Numbered from the stretch's first letter, positions 10,101 to 22,100 are shown. The stretch is DNA of 64,000 bases from Pectinophora gossypiella (GCF_024362695.1 NC_065420.1:10207420-10271419), one strand, 5' to 3'. Translations and numbers: made by a program. The notes: generated by a model not told the origin, from the letters alone.

Positions 10101-11089
10101 CTTGAGTTGCATGATGCACCTGAAAGTTAATAGTTTTGTAATAAATCTAACATATTTAGCATTTATTGTGTGACTTTGACTATAATTATTTATGATTATC
10201 ACCATTACGTGATAGGACATAACAATAACATTTTATAGTTATTTCATGAAACATTAATTTTAGGTAAGTAATTCTTCATTAATATGAAAATGTTGCATAC
10301 AACTAACCTAACCTAAAATGAATGTGGAATGGAATTAGTTTAAAAAGAAAACTTAAACTCTTAAGTGAATAAAAGAATATTACTACTAACCTTAATAGTC
10401 TGCCCGTCACAAGAAGAACCATTCAATCTTAAAGCCTTAAGCACACTTTCCTGTTCTGTCATCTCAATCAATGCATACTTCAATTTGTCTGCCTCACGCT
10501 CACAAAACCGCAAGTACTTTACCTCTCCCGCTTGGCAGAAATGGTCAATAAGTTGTTGATGGGTCAGAGATCCTGTATCAATCACTAAAACAGTTCTTCT
10601 AATCTCTTCTATTTTGCGCGAGTCATAGGCAGCCGGCAGAGGCGGGTAAGGAGGTAGCCCCGCCGCTACCATTTTAGGGTCGTGAGTCTGTATGATCTGA
10701 TTTGGCGGGACGCCTTCCAATGTGTTCATGACATGTGCCGGCAATCGTGGCTCCACAGTACTTAACCCTGGCACCAGAGTACCATTGCTGGACATCTCCA
10801 AAGCCTTATGCTCATCGGGTATTTCTCCTGACTGAACAGGTATCACAATCAAGGCCCGGTCGATGAACACAGTATTGGTCATATGCTGCGCAACGTTTAC
10901 AGTCGCCGAATCGTAATACTTTACATAACATATTCGAGACTGAACTGGACATGATACGTCTCTGATTGTAGGGTACAGTCTAATGTCGTCAATTTTACCC
11001 AAGTACCCAAACAACGTTTGCATTTGGTCTTTCGTTGCCTGCGGCGCGATGTTGGTGACCTGTATCACCCGCGTACTCCCCGACACCAT
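7115..11089 (-). CDS. Srp54: SREK1 / SR-family splicing factor Srp54
   Basis: Four minus-strand exons join in frame: 11089-10391, 10119-9959, 8609-8475, 7910-7115, encoding 596 residues. The N-terminus MVSGSTRVIQVTNIAPQATK opens RRM1 (about 5-85, with RICYVKYYD and NTVFIDRALIVIP). RRM2 (about 167-235) starts RRTVLVIDTGSLTHQQLIDH. It is followed by the family hallmark KSNEAAQREIEEAM and SAAIDPVIGLLSKDKRR, then a long RS domain of RSRSRKRS-type repeats, an acidic K/E/D-rich stretch, and the tail DNMDISNSP. This matches human SREK1 and Drosophila Srp54, regulators of splice-site choice in the nucleus; it is not the signal-recognition-particle 54K protein. The ATG at 11089 is chosen by homology over one six codons upstream. 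AATAAA on the minus strand is at 6969-6974. Introns 2 and 3 carry SINE copies, one ending 12 bases from a donor. Confidence 0.94.
8168..8462 (+). mobile_element. tRNA-headed SINE in SREK1 intron 3
   Basis: The head has an A-box-like TAGCCCAGTTGG and a B-box-like AGTTCGAATTCC about 45 bases later, followed by the body motif ACATCGTGAGGAAACC and a GATGATG tail. The open frame inside it is not a gene. Its 3' tail ends about 12 bases from the SREK1 exon 3 splice donor (8469-8474 on the minus strand). Confidence 0.8.
8965..9200 (+). repeat. Dispersed repeat, three copies in window
   Basis: It contains TTTTTACTAAACATCAA, GAAAAAGCACACTGTGACGTC and AAAACGTGATAAAAT. Another copy is at about 2135-2385 in the same orientation, and one at about 40380-40600 is inverted. 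The superfamily is not identified. Confidence 0.65.
9570..9790 (+). mobile_element. SINE 3' portion in SREK1 intron 2
   Basis: It carries the body AAAGGCACGTTAAGCCATTGG and GGCTCAATAATAACCCTGAC, shared with copies at 37560-37836 (inverted), 49650-49960 and 36490-36665 (inverted). Confidence 0.6.
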
Positions 11090-11630
11090 TTTAGATGATT
11101 TACACATTAAGGCGACAATAATTCATTACCTCCCTGACGAAAACGTATAATGATTATTATTTTACAATACCGATCTACATTTTGCGGATGAAACGCTTCA
11201 ATAATTAAGAACTTTCTTGAAACACACACGCTCGACACAGAAATCACCAATGTCAAATATATTTTTTTTTACGATGTTGCTATTTTTCAATACAGAAATT
11301 TACCATAAGAGCACTGCTGCTCTCTAACTCAGAGAAAGGATAGAGTATCACTTTATACGTAGTTAGATTGACGTAAACGCGCTCGCACATGGAGAGAATT
11401 AAATTTTCGGGGGCCTTGAACTCAAGTTACTAACCGGTTTCTGAGTTTAAGGCCCCAGGAAATTTAAATTCCTCCATGTGAGATCGCGCTGAGTTTTGTG
11501 CTTCTCGTGTTTTCAAACTAATGTCGGTAGGTGGCGTTGTAATCACTTTTCTTTTCAAGTTACGCCTGTTGCCGCCTTTTGATTACATAGAGCAACAAAC
11601 AACGTTTGTTCTAAAAGTTGTTATTGAATT
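11090..11630. promoter_or_regulatory. Shared divergent promoter region with a long inverted repeat
   Basis: About 540 bases separate the SREK1 start (minus) from the proposed coiled-coil start (plus), so the two genes are head-to-head. At 11379-11503 an imperfect inverted repeat of nearly 60 bases per arm carries CACATGGAG, GGGGCCTT and ACTCA in both arms. No TATA box is evident for either gene. Confidence 0.5.
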
Positions 11631-14600
11631 ATGTTGCAATTACAATTAAAAGCTGGTTTGTATTATAATTACAATATTACTTAATCCAAAGAGTAGGTCA
11701 ATCTAAGTAAGGTAGGTAGTGTGTAGAAGTATTACTAATTCGTTGAGGAAAAATATTTTCTTTTCATTTACAGAAACAAAAAGAAAATTGTACGAAGAGA
11801 GACAAGTATACAAGCTACGCAATGCCGAGCGTTCTCTATGTGAAGAACTTTTTACAGTCAAGTCCGAAATAGAGTTTTTAACGGAGCAGTTAGAGGTAAT
11901 TTATTGCGTTTTGATCTAAGTTTTCAGTAAATCCTCAATACATAACACAAGTAAATACAAAATACACCGAAATAGGTAGGACTAGATTACACGGCCTTAT
12001 TATGAGCATTCTTCAAAATCGTTTTTCGTGTCTGCTTACAGGAGTTAAAGGATAAAATCTCCGAAACTTCCTACGCAATATCAAATATGGAAATGCAAAA
12101 GGCAGCCGAAAGTAGCAAATTGAATAACAATATTCAGTGGCTTGATCGTCATAAGAGAGAATTTGATGAAATATTTGCTGCAGGTAAGTTTAGTACAACT
12201 TTACTTACTTAAGTATTTGTACTTTCTGTATTTATTTAAAGACGTTTTATACATGATGTTAGTGACATCGTACCGAATACTGATACGGATGACTCAGACC
12301 ATGATTCTAGTTGATATCAAGTGGAAATTTTCGTCCAAAATTCATGATTTTTTTTGTTTATTGTTTTTTCTGAGTCATCCGTAAGTTTTCATTACGATGT
12401 CACTAACACCCTGTATTTTGAGTTTTTGCATAACCATTCGATAAAGGGTGTATATTGAAGAGTAGGTGACTACTCTTTATTGATGCGTCGCGCGTCGTTC
12501 GATGTGATTGGTGTCATAGGTGTAGGTACATAGTTATTACCTGTATTAATCACTTGCTACTGTAATAATAGAGGCAAAGAAGGGAGGCAGTTAAAAGTAC
12601 ACGTATCGATTTGCACCTTGTATTGATTTTCTTAACGTGGGAAATATTGCAAATGTCTAACTACAAATCATGATAGATTGGCGTTGAATTATTTATCATA
12701 AGTAAGGTAAACTGCTACTTATCCTGTATGCATAAACAAGTCGAAAGTAGGTATTGCGTCAAACCAGGTGCGGCTCTCAGCGCTCCCCATTTGTCTGGCC
12801 AAATAGTGAGTACTATCTGAGGCAAATTTACAACAAGCCAAGCCAAAAAAAGATACTGCTTCAGTCGGCGAGAGATACCGAATTTCTGTTTCAATGATTC
12901 TGCCCGACTCCTGTTTTTTTTTTCGTTTAGTCAAGCAAACTTCTTGAAATTTCAACCGCCTGTGAGAGATGTGTTTTGCCTGGGTATAATAACAAGGGTC
13001 ATAATTTACTCCCTTAGAACAGTACACTCAAAAACAAAGTTAAAGATGCATATGTCTGTTATCCATAAAATTAGAAGGTTACAAGCAACTCTATGCAGCG
13101 CCACCTATATTTTTTTGGGGGAGAGTAGCCTAGAAAGTCCCTCATTGAATGTTTAGTAAATCAGAAAATAGGTGTATCTGACAAGCATGTTCTCTTTGTA
13201 AGTTCACCTGGGGATCTCGCTATAAAAACAACAAAATAAACAATTTAATTTATTATCTATAAAGAAGATAGTCACTGTGTTTCTGTGATTCACCGGCTTT
13301 CTTCTCAAACGGAGAGCGCCAGTTCGAACCCCGGTACCGGACAGTTTCCACTAACACAGTTGTCTCCACCATTACAGACGGCGATACGGCTCACCGCCTA
13401 TCACGTTGGTCTAACAGAAAGCTCCGTGAACTGTGGGCACTTAGTTCATCTTGCGATGTACCTCTGACCACCCCAATCGGGATATAGCCGTGGGCTTATG
13501 TTATTGTAGAGAAACATTGTTGTCGTTACAGAACAGAAATTACTGGAATGCCGTAACAATGCACTGAAGGAAAAGGAAGCTGAAGAACAAGAGTTAGAAA
13601 GACAAAAACAAAAGGAAATAGAAAAACAAAACCACGTGAAAGCGAATGAGGCATCAGCTATAGAAGAGGAATGTAGCGAAATTGAGCGGGAATGTGCAGT
13701 TTTGAAGGTAACGAGGGACCTTCCAGACTACTTTTTTTTTTTTTTTTAGTTTTCCCCGAAGGGTAAGGCAAAGGGAACTATGCCCATACAGCCATGTTTG
13801 ACGTATTTTTTTTCTTGATGATTAATGAAATGATGAAAGGTGATGATGATGAAACCTAAGCCCCCACCCTCGGAGTAGACTCCTACTCCGAATCCCAAAC
13901 GAATTAACTCAAAAGTCCGCATAAACTTTTGAGTTATGAAGCGGCTTCCCGGCACGAAGCGAAAATAGGCCGATACACTTTGTTTATTGAATACTCCAAT
14001 ATAATAACACTCGCGAATGTCTTCCGACTAACTTAATGCGATCATTAACCACAAAACACCACTTCGTATTAATTATTTAGATTACTCAATGAAGAAAGCA
14101 ACTGTCCCGTTCTCGTTTCCCGCCGAAAAAGCCCCTTCCAGACTACGTTCACCAAAAATCTTATAGATGGTGTTGTAGCTTTAACATGATAATTAGGTAC
14201 CTACCTGTTAACGACGCACGGACATTTTTATATAGATTTTATACCTTTTGATAATTATATACAATCTCCTTAGTTTATAAGAATTTCTGTTTTATTCTTC
14301 TATATGGTATGATTGTCTTTGTTTCTTCTCGGATCGGTCGTTTGTTGTCTAAAATTTTGTACCGTGTGAGAGCCCTCAGCGCTCCCCATTTGTCCGGCCA
14401 AGTAGTTAATGCCATCTGCGGCAAATCTACAATAAGTCATGTCAAAAAAAAAGAAAAGGGGCATTGAGCAAAGTACACTCTGTGGAGTACTGGCCCGTTG
14501 GCTACAGTCACCTCAGGCCTGAGTTTTTAAGTTTATTTTATTTTTGCTTTTCTTTTAAGGAATATCACTTTTACTAAAAATATATACAAGGAAAAAGGAA

Positions 14601-15926
14601 ATACATAAAAGAAAAGCAAAAATAAAATAAACTTAAAAACTCAACGACCGATCTTGGTGACAGCGAAAATTGGAAGAGAAGAAACAAAAGACATTTTTTT
14701 TGTTTTGTTTTTCCCCGAAGGGTAAGGCAAAGGGAACTATGCCCATACAGCCATGTCTTACGTATTTTTTTTCTTGATGATTAATGAAATGATGAAAGGT
14801 GATGATGATGAAACCTAAGCCCCCACCCTCGGAGTAGACTCCTACTCCGAACCCCAAACGAATTAACTCAAAAGTCCGCATAAACTTTTGAGTTATGAAG
14901 CGGCTTCCCGGCACGAAGCGAAAATAGGCAGATACACTTTGTTTATTGAATACTCCAGTATAATAACACTCGCGAATGTCTTCCGACTAACTTAATGCGA
15001 TCATTAACCACAAAACACCACTTCGTATTAATTATTTAGATTACTCAATGAAGAAAGCAACTGTCCCGTTCCCGTTTCCCGCCGAAAAGCCGAAACAAAA
15101 GACAATCATATAAAACAGAAATTCTTATAAACTAAAGGAGATTGTATATAATTATCAAAAGGTATAAAATCTATATAAAAATGTCCGTGCGTCGTTAACA
15201 GTACCTATTTTCTCATTACTCGGGTACACAATTATTCAACATACAATGTAATGTCCCTGTTCCAAGTAGGGAAGCCATTATTTTATTACGTAAGACTATT
15301 GCGAAAGTAGATTCGACACCCCTTGTAAACTTTATTCACCTGAGTTAATTCACCTAGGTGCATTAAACAAACTTTTAGTAATCTTTAATCACCAGGGTGC
15401 ATTAAATTTACTTTTGAAAAACTTTATTCACCTTATTCACCTGGGTGCATAAATTTTTTTAAGTTTACTTTATTCACCGAAGTATGGAACCTCTTGATCA
15501 GTAAAAATCCCCTCGTAAACTTAATTCACCTGAGCTAATTCACCCTCTTTAAATTTCAAGCAGGTTGATAGATGAAGTCAATGAGTATTCAACATTTAAG
15601 TGTCATAATCGTTTGTCACATCAATTGTTATTTTTTCTGTTTTTGTAAAACTATTTATTTATATTAGAATAGATGTCTTTTGTTTTACCACGAGCGATGC
15701 AGGTGATTAAAGATTACTAAAAGTTTGTTTAATGCACCTAGGTGAATTAGCTCAGGTGAATTAAGTTTACGAAAGGATTCGACAGTTATCCACTTGTCCG
15801 TTTTAGAAAAGAAACGCTGCCATCATGCTTAAGTTACGTCGGAAACTTGTGGAGACAGAGGACGTTCGACGCGAGTTATTGAACAAACAGGAACCGCCTC
15901 TCCAACACAACGAAGCGACTCAATAA
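11631..15926 (+). CDS. Coiled-coil protein of unknown function
   Basis: Five exons are proposed: 11631-11655, 11774-11895, 12042-12183, 13532-13707, 15807-15926. They join in frame to 194 residues. Exons 2-5 are well supported by GT-AG sites and matching phases. Exon 1 (MLQLQLKA, donor GTTTGT) is the best in-phase ATG I can find and is less certain. The protein is almost wholly heptad-like and rich in Glu/Lys/Gln, for example LCEELFTVKSEIEFLTEQLEEL and EAEEQELERQKQKEIEKQN. It ends in KLRRKLVETEDVRRELLNKQ and a short polar tail. No catalytic or membrane motif is visible. It could be a centrosomal, kinetochore or ciliary linker; the sequence does not decide. The gene is divergent from SREK1 and convergent with the dynein. 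Intron 4 is almost entirely transposon. The poly(A) signal is at 15983. Confidence 0.7.
12251..12415. mobile_element. ACAGGGTGT-family MITE in coiled-coil gene intron 3
   Basis: Inverted ends ACATGATGTTAGTGACATCG and GATGTCACTAACACCCTGT are present, with the inner TTGATATCAAGTGGAAATTT. One end has diverged (CATGATG for CAGGGTG). Confidence 0.75.
12760..13150. repeat. Composite repeat region in intron 3
   Basis: It contains CAGCGCTCCCCATTTGTC (repeated at 14378) and, at about 12944-13150, a block ending AGTCCCTCATTG. That block is a relative of the TIR element at 30356-31045. The minus-strand open frame across it is not a gene. Confidence 0.5.
13275..13500 (+). mobile_element. SINE with tRNA-like head in intron 3
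   Basis: The B-box-like AGTTCGAACCCC is followed by GACGGCGATACGGCTCACC and GGGATATAGCCGTGGGCTTA, as in the copy at 38511-38815. It ends about 30 bases before the exon 4 acceptor. Confidence 0.7.
13732..14133 (-). mobile_element. SINE-like retroposon copy 1 with 13-bp target duplication
   Basis: The flanking direct repeats CCTTCCAGACTAC lie at 13719-13731 and 14134-14146. A T-run at the left (poly(A) on the minus strand) and a constant right end show minus-strand retroposition. The element is 402 bp. Its 69-residue open frame is shared with copy 2 and is a by-product. It lies in intron 4, 11 bases past the exon 4 donor including the duplication. Confidence 0.88.
14197..15207. mobile_element. 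Fold-back element carrying a second SINE-like copy
   Basis: The left arm (14197-14360, with GTTAACGACGCACGGAC and TTATATACAATCTCC) is the inverse of the right arm (14640-14693 plus 15092-15207). The right arm is split by the retroposon at 14694-15091. A further inner inverted pair, TAAGTTTATTTTATTTTTGC, lies at about 14530 and 14615. Confidence 0.8.
14694..15091 (-). mobile_element. SINE-like retroposon copy 2 with 13-bp target duplication
   Basis: The direct repeats GAAACAAAAGACA lie at 14681-14693 and 15092-15104. The element is nearly identical to copy 1 (a handful of differences over about 395 bp) and has the same orientation and boundaries. It was inserted inside the right arm of the fold-back element. 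Confidence 0.9.
15319..15776. mobile_element. hAT-like MITE with 8-bp target duplication
   Basis: Inverted arms of about 70 bp (CACCTAGGTGCATTAAACAA and the inverse) are flanked by ATTCGACA at 15311-15318 and 15777-15784. An 8-bp duplication is the hAT superfamily hallmark. It lies 22 bases beyond its duplication from the exon 5 acceptor of the coiled-coil gene. Confidence 0.85.
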
Positions 15927-15982
15927 CGACGCACATTTCATAACCATGATTTATTGATTACAGTAATAATAAATATTAATAA

Positions 15983-15988
15983 AATAAA
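15983..15988 (+). terminator. Poly(A) signal of the coiled-coil gene
   Basis: AATAAA lies 57 bases after the TAA stop. A minus-strand AATAAA near 15948-15953 may serve the convergent dynein gene, in which case the two 3' UTRs overlap. Confidence 0.55.
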
Positions 15989-16123
15989 GCAAAGCTACTT
16001 CGTTATTACAACAGTAACAAATTGCATATCATACGTGCGTCACCTATTTATAACGTATCGTAAAATTGAATACATTTTGTGTGCAGTAGCCCGACCTAAG
16101 ATAATAATAAAATGTCGACATAT

Positions 16124-19100
16124 TCAATTGTCAAGCTGGAGCAGTAAGGCAACACTTCGTTGAATCCAATGTGCTGCAGGCTTATCTGAAGGTAAATAGA
16201 AAGCTAAGACGAAGTTGGACGAATGTCCTGTAGTTGCCAGGACTCCCTTTCTTTCTAGCGTTTTGTAAAGAGGACATTTATATCTGCTACCCTCTTCAAA
16301 TTCTTGTTTCATTTTTGGATAAAGCCATAGAGCTGGCATATTATCGTTTAAAATTTTCGGGAATTGTTCTGCTATAGCAAACGAATCCCGGTCCCAGCGG
16401 CCGCCGTCCATAAACAGACCCTGTACATACACGCCCCACTCAGGTGACTCATTTTCGTAGTCAACATGACGGACTTCGAAATCGAACACTAGTAAATCTA
16501 TAGGTATTTTCTTAGCTCGAGCATAGTTCTGGATAGATCCAGTAAGAAATGCCTGAGTGAAAAAGAACCCAGAGAGCCAAAACGTCGGCGGTTTCCCATT
16601 ATCATACCAATCTTGAAGCATTTCTAAGCGTTCTACAAAATCCGCTACGTAACTAGGCAAAGGTTTCAGACTCGGATAAGATACCTTGCGCCAGTTCTGG
16701 GGGATCTGTCCCAGTAACATGGCATTGGATTGCATGTCTAATGCTGGCGACATTACTATTAACCCTTTGACAGCTTTTTGCAGATCATTCAAAGAATTTT
16801 TGATTTCGTTATTCAGTTTGTTAAATCGTTCCATCTCCTGTATAAGTACAGTATTCATAGATTCATTGTAGTCTACAGGATATTTCTTCTTGCCTGTTTC
16901 TATATCATACAACGGGGGCAGTTTTGCAACAATTTCTGCTGCCATGTGTATCAGTACTGCTTCCGTGTTACCGCCCTCACCTCCGCCGCCCCCACCTTCC
17001 ACAAGGACCAAAGAACCAACTATCTCCATAGACACTCTATAATCCCGAGTTATACCTGCATTCATATGTAATCCGAAAGCTTCCGGTGGCGGGTTCACAG
17101 GAACCGTCTCGATATGTTTTAAATAGTCCTGATATTCACACCTGCGTGGTAATCCGTATTGCGGACCTATATCACAGAACAAGTAATTCGGATCGTTCAC
17201 AACTCCAGAATTTACATAATTGTCTAAAATTGTCACTATTAGCCTACGATCCCAGTCGTCAGTCACTCTACCTCCATAATTGCACTCTCCTGTTAAATAT
17301 TTGATAGCGACATATTGAATTTCTTCATATTGGTTTAAAAACATTTGTAATTGCATAACTGATATATGAAAGTCAGAATCATTAAAGCCGTACTGTATAT
17401 TCCATCCTAAGGGACCAAATTTCTTTCTCTCCTGTACTACTGCGTGAAAGAAACTTATGCCGTACAAAAGTTTACTAAAGGTTTTGTCTTTTCCTGGACA
17501 ACCTTCGTAAAATTCAGTCTCTTTCAGAGGTTCGGAAATATAGGATCGATGTAAATTATGTTGTAGACCCGTCGGTGGCTCATTTGTCATTTTGACACCA
17601 TTCTGGAGAACAGCTTGCGGAAATTTATCTGAAGGGTAACTGGTTAGCCATAGGCGAAAGCTAAGGTCAGTATTGGTAAGATCAAATCCTTCAATTGTCT
17701 TCTCGAGGGTTGAGAGCCAAGACACAGCTAAGTGACAATTCTGCAAGCACACCCAACCACCCTCTAATTGGGCTTTTTCAATCATTGCTTTTGCAATAGG
17801 TCCTTGTCCTTGTCCGAGGGATATAGAATTAAATTTATTTGAATATCCCATTCTTTCGCAATACTTTATAAGAGCACCCATTGGGTCAGAACCGGGAGAT
17901 AGTATAAAAATGAGAGGCGCAAGGCAATTCGAATCACCAAAAGACTTCCCAATATCGAAAGGAGGCGGAGTAATAAATTTCTTCCCCATTTGTTTCTCCA
18001 CAAACTCTGATATAGCAATAGTTAGTTTGTCAGGTCTCAAAAATCTGATGATTAGCAGCTTTTGAAATGCTGTTAATTTAGTGTCCCATTTTCCCGGCAA
18101 AGGAACGTTGTGAGGTTCCATATCGTCATAAACTTTCTTCCACTGTCGTGCATTAGGTATAAAATCTTCTTTGAAATCTTTATAAGTAGGTAAGTCGATT
18201 ATGCGACATATTTCATCCCATCCTTTGTCAGGTAGCCAGTCTGTAGGATTTTTATAAGGATTTTCTGTAGCTATGCCACCAGTAATAAGAAATAAATATT
18301 CGCTATGATCCATTTCGTCAGTGGCTAGCATCATTTTAGAACACATAATAAATGAGAACATAAGTTTATCCTTATCAAAAAGAGACCGACATACGTTGCT
18401 GTATAAATTATACGTAAAAGTTTCTTTCAAAAACTTTAACCTCTTCTCCAAGTCTTTTGATTTGTTAGCATTTTCAATAGATATAATATAGAGGTAAATG
18501 AACCACGTTAATGAATACTGATACATAGGATCTACATTTGGTAGTTCAGTGACACAATAGTATAGTATAGCTGAATGCGATGCTATAGGCCTGTAGCCCA
18601 GTCTAAACTTTTCTATGATTTCTTCAGTTTCAACACTGGCTTCTTGTTTCTTCATAATATCAATAGCCAAAATTTTAGAATTATCCAAAACATCGACTGC
18701 TGTCTCGTCTTCTAATATATCTCCTTTCGTTTCTTGTAGAGTACGTAAAATATCATCTTCAACTTGTTTGAGGGCAGCCCTATTGGCAGCACCTTGTACA
18801 ATCAACTTTTCACGCTTTTCTTGCAGATCAGGTCTTTCTTTAGCAACAACTATACCCAACAATTGATCCTCTAAGCCTTCTTTAGTCAATACAAAATTTA
18901 TCAAGGTGACTTTGTTAAAGATTTCAGGCAAGTAATGAGGGTTTCGCAGTTTAGTTGTCATGTAAAGTCTAAAATTAGGATGATACTCTAGGACATTTTC
19001 TCCTAGTGCTATAAATTCTTTACCGCCTTGATGGTATGTTTGTTTCAACAAGATTGGATCCAAAGGTGCTTCAACATCTTCTTGTACAGTTTCTATCAAA

Positions 19101-22100
19101 GCTGGTTTACCGTACTCTAAACAGGTTTCAATTACTTTCATGTAATTGCCATCAGTGAACTTCAATACTTGCAAATCATTAGCTTTTTCCATGGTTTTGA
19201 CCCATTTGTTAGCCTGTCCTTGCGGATCGACCATTAAAGACCATCGCATAGAATTATTTAATATAATACCATTATCGATAGAGAAAGAATCTCGAGGCAA
19301 ACCAGCGATACACCAATTCTGGATTTTTATATCTGTACCTAGAATATCTTTAAGAACATATACTTCAGAATGTGGCATTTCTAACTTAATTACAAGATCT
19401 CGCCAGTCATCAATAACATTTACACGGACTGGATGGGTATAGGGAGCTAAATAAGCAATTATACCACATGACACCAAAATATCTCCAGCTAAATTGTCAA
19501 ATAGAGTTTGTAGATTTTCAGCAGCAGCTGTCCAACGTACTTTTTCACCGCCCAAACCACCAATCAATTTTTCAGCTCTATATAATTTATCTATACACAA
19601 CTGAACTTCATCTTCAAGAGCTTTCTTTTTGATGTTAGCTTCTTCCAATGCTTCGTTTAATTCGGCAAGTTTAGCTTCTAAACGTGCAACAGTAGCCTTT
19701 TTCTCTTCCAAAATAGCCATAGTCTCCGCAAATTCTCTTTCAGCTGCTTCTAATTTAGCCTTTTTCGGAGCTACAACTTTAGCTACAGCATCGTACATGT
19801 CCATAGCAATAATCCACTTGCATAAACCTTCAGCAGCTGATGATGACTTAGCAATTATGTGCGGTTTGAAATCTTTATGTGACAGATATTCCTTTCTTAT
19901 TTTTTTCATCACATCAATTGGTATATTATCTTTGTCGAAATTTCTTAGGGATTCCAAAAATTGCATGTCACCTAAAATTCTTTTGCTAGGTCCCCAAAAA
20001 TCCATTATCTTTTTGCCAGGATTATTAGGATCCGGTATTCTATCAGGGGCTACTTGCTTTATAACACAGACTGCGGCCATTACTAGTTTAACAGTTGCAG
20101 GAGGATTCTTCATAGATTTAACAATGGTGATATCAGCAGGTTTTAAAGTATTTAAAGCCGCAATAGCATCTTCCAAAATTGGTAAAGCTAGAGCTAAATC
20201 TGCTTCACAATCCTTCTTTAACTCTTGAGCGGCAGCAGCTTGAACGTTTGCAACTTTTTGATCTTCTCTCACCTGGGCAGCTGCTTTGTCGGCCTCTGCT
20301 GTTTCTTCTTCTATTTCCTTCATCATTTTAGCAGACTTTTCGGCCATTATAATCAGTTGAGGTTTTAATTCGTTCAAGTCGTGTTGCATTATAGAAACGG
20401 CTTCAGCGGCCATATTTAATTTGTCTAAACCATTTGTATACCTTAGTCTAGCCGCTTTCAACTCTCTTTGCTTTCTATTTGTTAACGTCGTAAATGATTT
20501 AATTAGATCTAAATATGAAGCAGAAGTTATGTACGTTTTTCGGCCAAATTGAGAATAGAAATCATCCGAGATACGACGAGAGTCAACATGAAACTGTTTA
20601 CAAGCGATAACAGCAGCTGATTTTACCTTATCAGGTACATTTACTTTGACCATGTAATAATTAGCAACCATCTCCAAAGCATCTTCTGGCCAGTCATCAT
20701 ACCAATCTATTGTGCAGCAATTAACTAAAGAAGGATACAATCTGAGACGTAATCTAAACGCGCTGCCTATTGGGCTGAAGCACAAACATATGTGTAACTT
20801 GGCCCTACAACGACCAACAAAGAATGCTAATATTTGTAAAGGACTAATATCAAGATTTCTATTTCCTCCTTGCGCCGCTAAGCGACATAATTCTAAAATT
20901 TCTTGCTTCTCATCCAAACCGTACATATTTGGAACTTCACCAGAGTTTAACAAGCTATCTAAGTTTTGGATGAAAACCTCTTCTTTTATTTGACTTTCAG
21001 TAAATAGAAAAGTTGTATCCTTATTAAGGCCTCCTGATTCACGAAGGACAATTTTAATGTCATCCTGCCAATCTTTAACACTGTAAGCTTTGGTAATTTC
21101 TGGTTGAAATAAACTCTGTCCTAGCACAGTGCTGGCAAGGCGACAAAGAGATTGACGTCCTGAACCTCCGACTCCCACCAATAATGCGTTACCCATTGGC
21201 ATAGATAGCACTCTACATATTTTAGATAAATGCTCCAATGCGTAATCAAACAATACAATATTCATTTTAGCTTTATGTAATGCATTGTACTCAACTAACA
21301 TAGCTATCGCTATGTTTAAGAAAGTCTCTTTAGACGGCAATTCATCATACCTTCTTTCGCCTTCAAGACTTTCTAAATCTAAATAACAACCGAACATTAG
21401 TTTCTTTAATTGTGCTTCAGGAACTTCGCCTGTCTCTTCAACTTGATAAGTATCCATCGCCGTTTCAAATGCAATCTTCATATATTCAAAAGTAATTTTC
21501 TTTAGAATATTAAAAAACCAAGTGCGGTCACGTGCGTCGACCAGTCTATCATAAAATACGCGCATGACTTCATGTATCCAAACTCTGACAAACGTCTTTT
21601 TATTTTCAGCAGATTCTTTTCTTAATAGAGCACAGCCCTGAATGACTCTAGAAAAATCTCTTAAATTGAATATATAATGCGATTTTGCAGGGGTCGGCCT
21701 TAAGCCTTCGATTGCTTGGCCGTATATTTCCATAGTAGAAGTTATTATGTTAACTATAAAAGGCTGGGCGTCTTGGCCAAAGCCGTTTCTTCTCCATCCA
21801 AGTTGCAAAAGAGTTGTAAATATCTTAGTCATACTTTCCTTGGAAAATTCGTTTATTGAATAAATGTTGTAATGCCGTAACATTCTTGGGTATATTAACT
21901 GGCGACTGCCACCAACGGGGCCTATAGCGCCGACGAAGAATGTGTCCCAAATATATAATTTCTCTGTACTCTTTAGGTCATACCAATGCCCTTGATCAAA
22001 ATATAGCCGCAGTAGTTCAATAGCCGGCTGGGCGCCATAAGTTTCCTTTGCTGGCATATTCATATCGTCAATAAAAATCACTGCTGCTTTTTTGCCTTTA

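Noticed and set aside
12719..13027. 102-residue minus-strand open frame
   Set aside because: It spans repeat blocks that recur at 14378 and in the ATGAGGGAC-family element.
13746..14914. Two near-identical minus-strand open frames (69 and 93 residues, starting MPGSRFITQKFMRTF)
   Set aside because: Both sit inside the two SINE-like retroposon copies with target duplications. The shared frame reflects the repeat, not a duplicated gene.
15320..15775. CRISPR-like array from repeated TTCACCT phrases
   Set aside because: The repeats are inverted arms of a MITE with an 8-bp target duplication, and the organism is a eukaryote.
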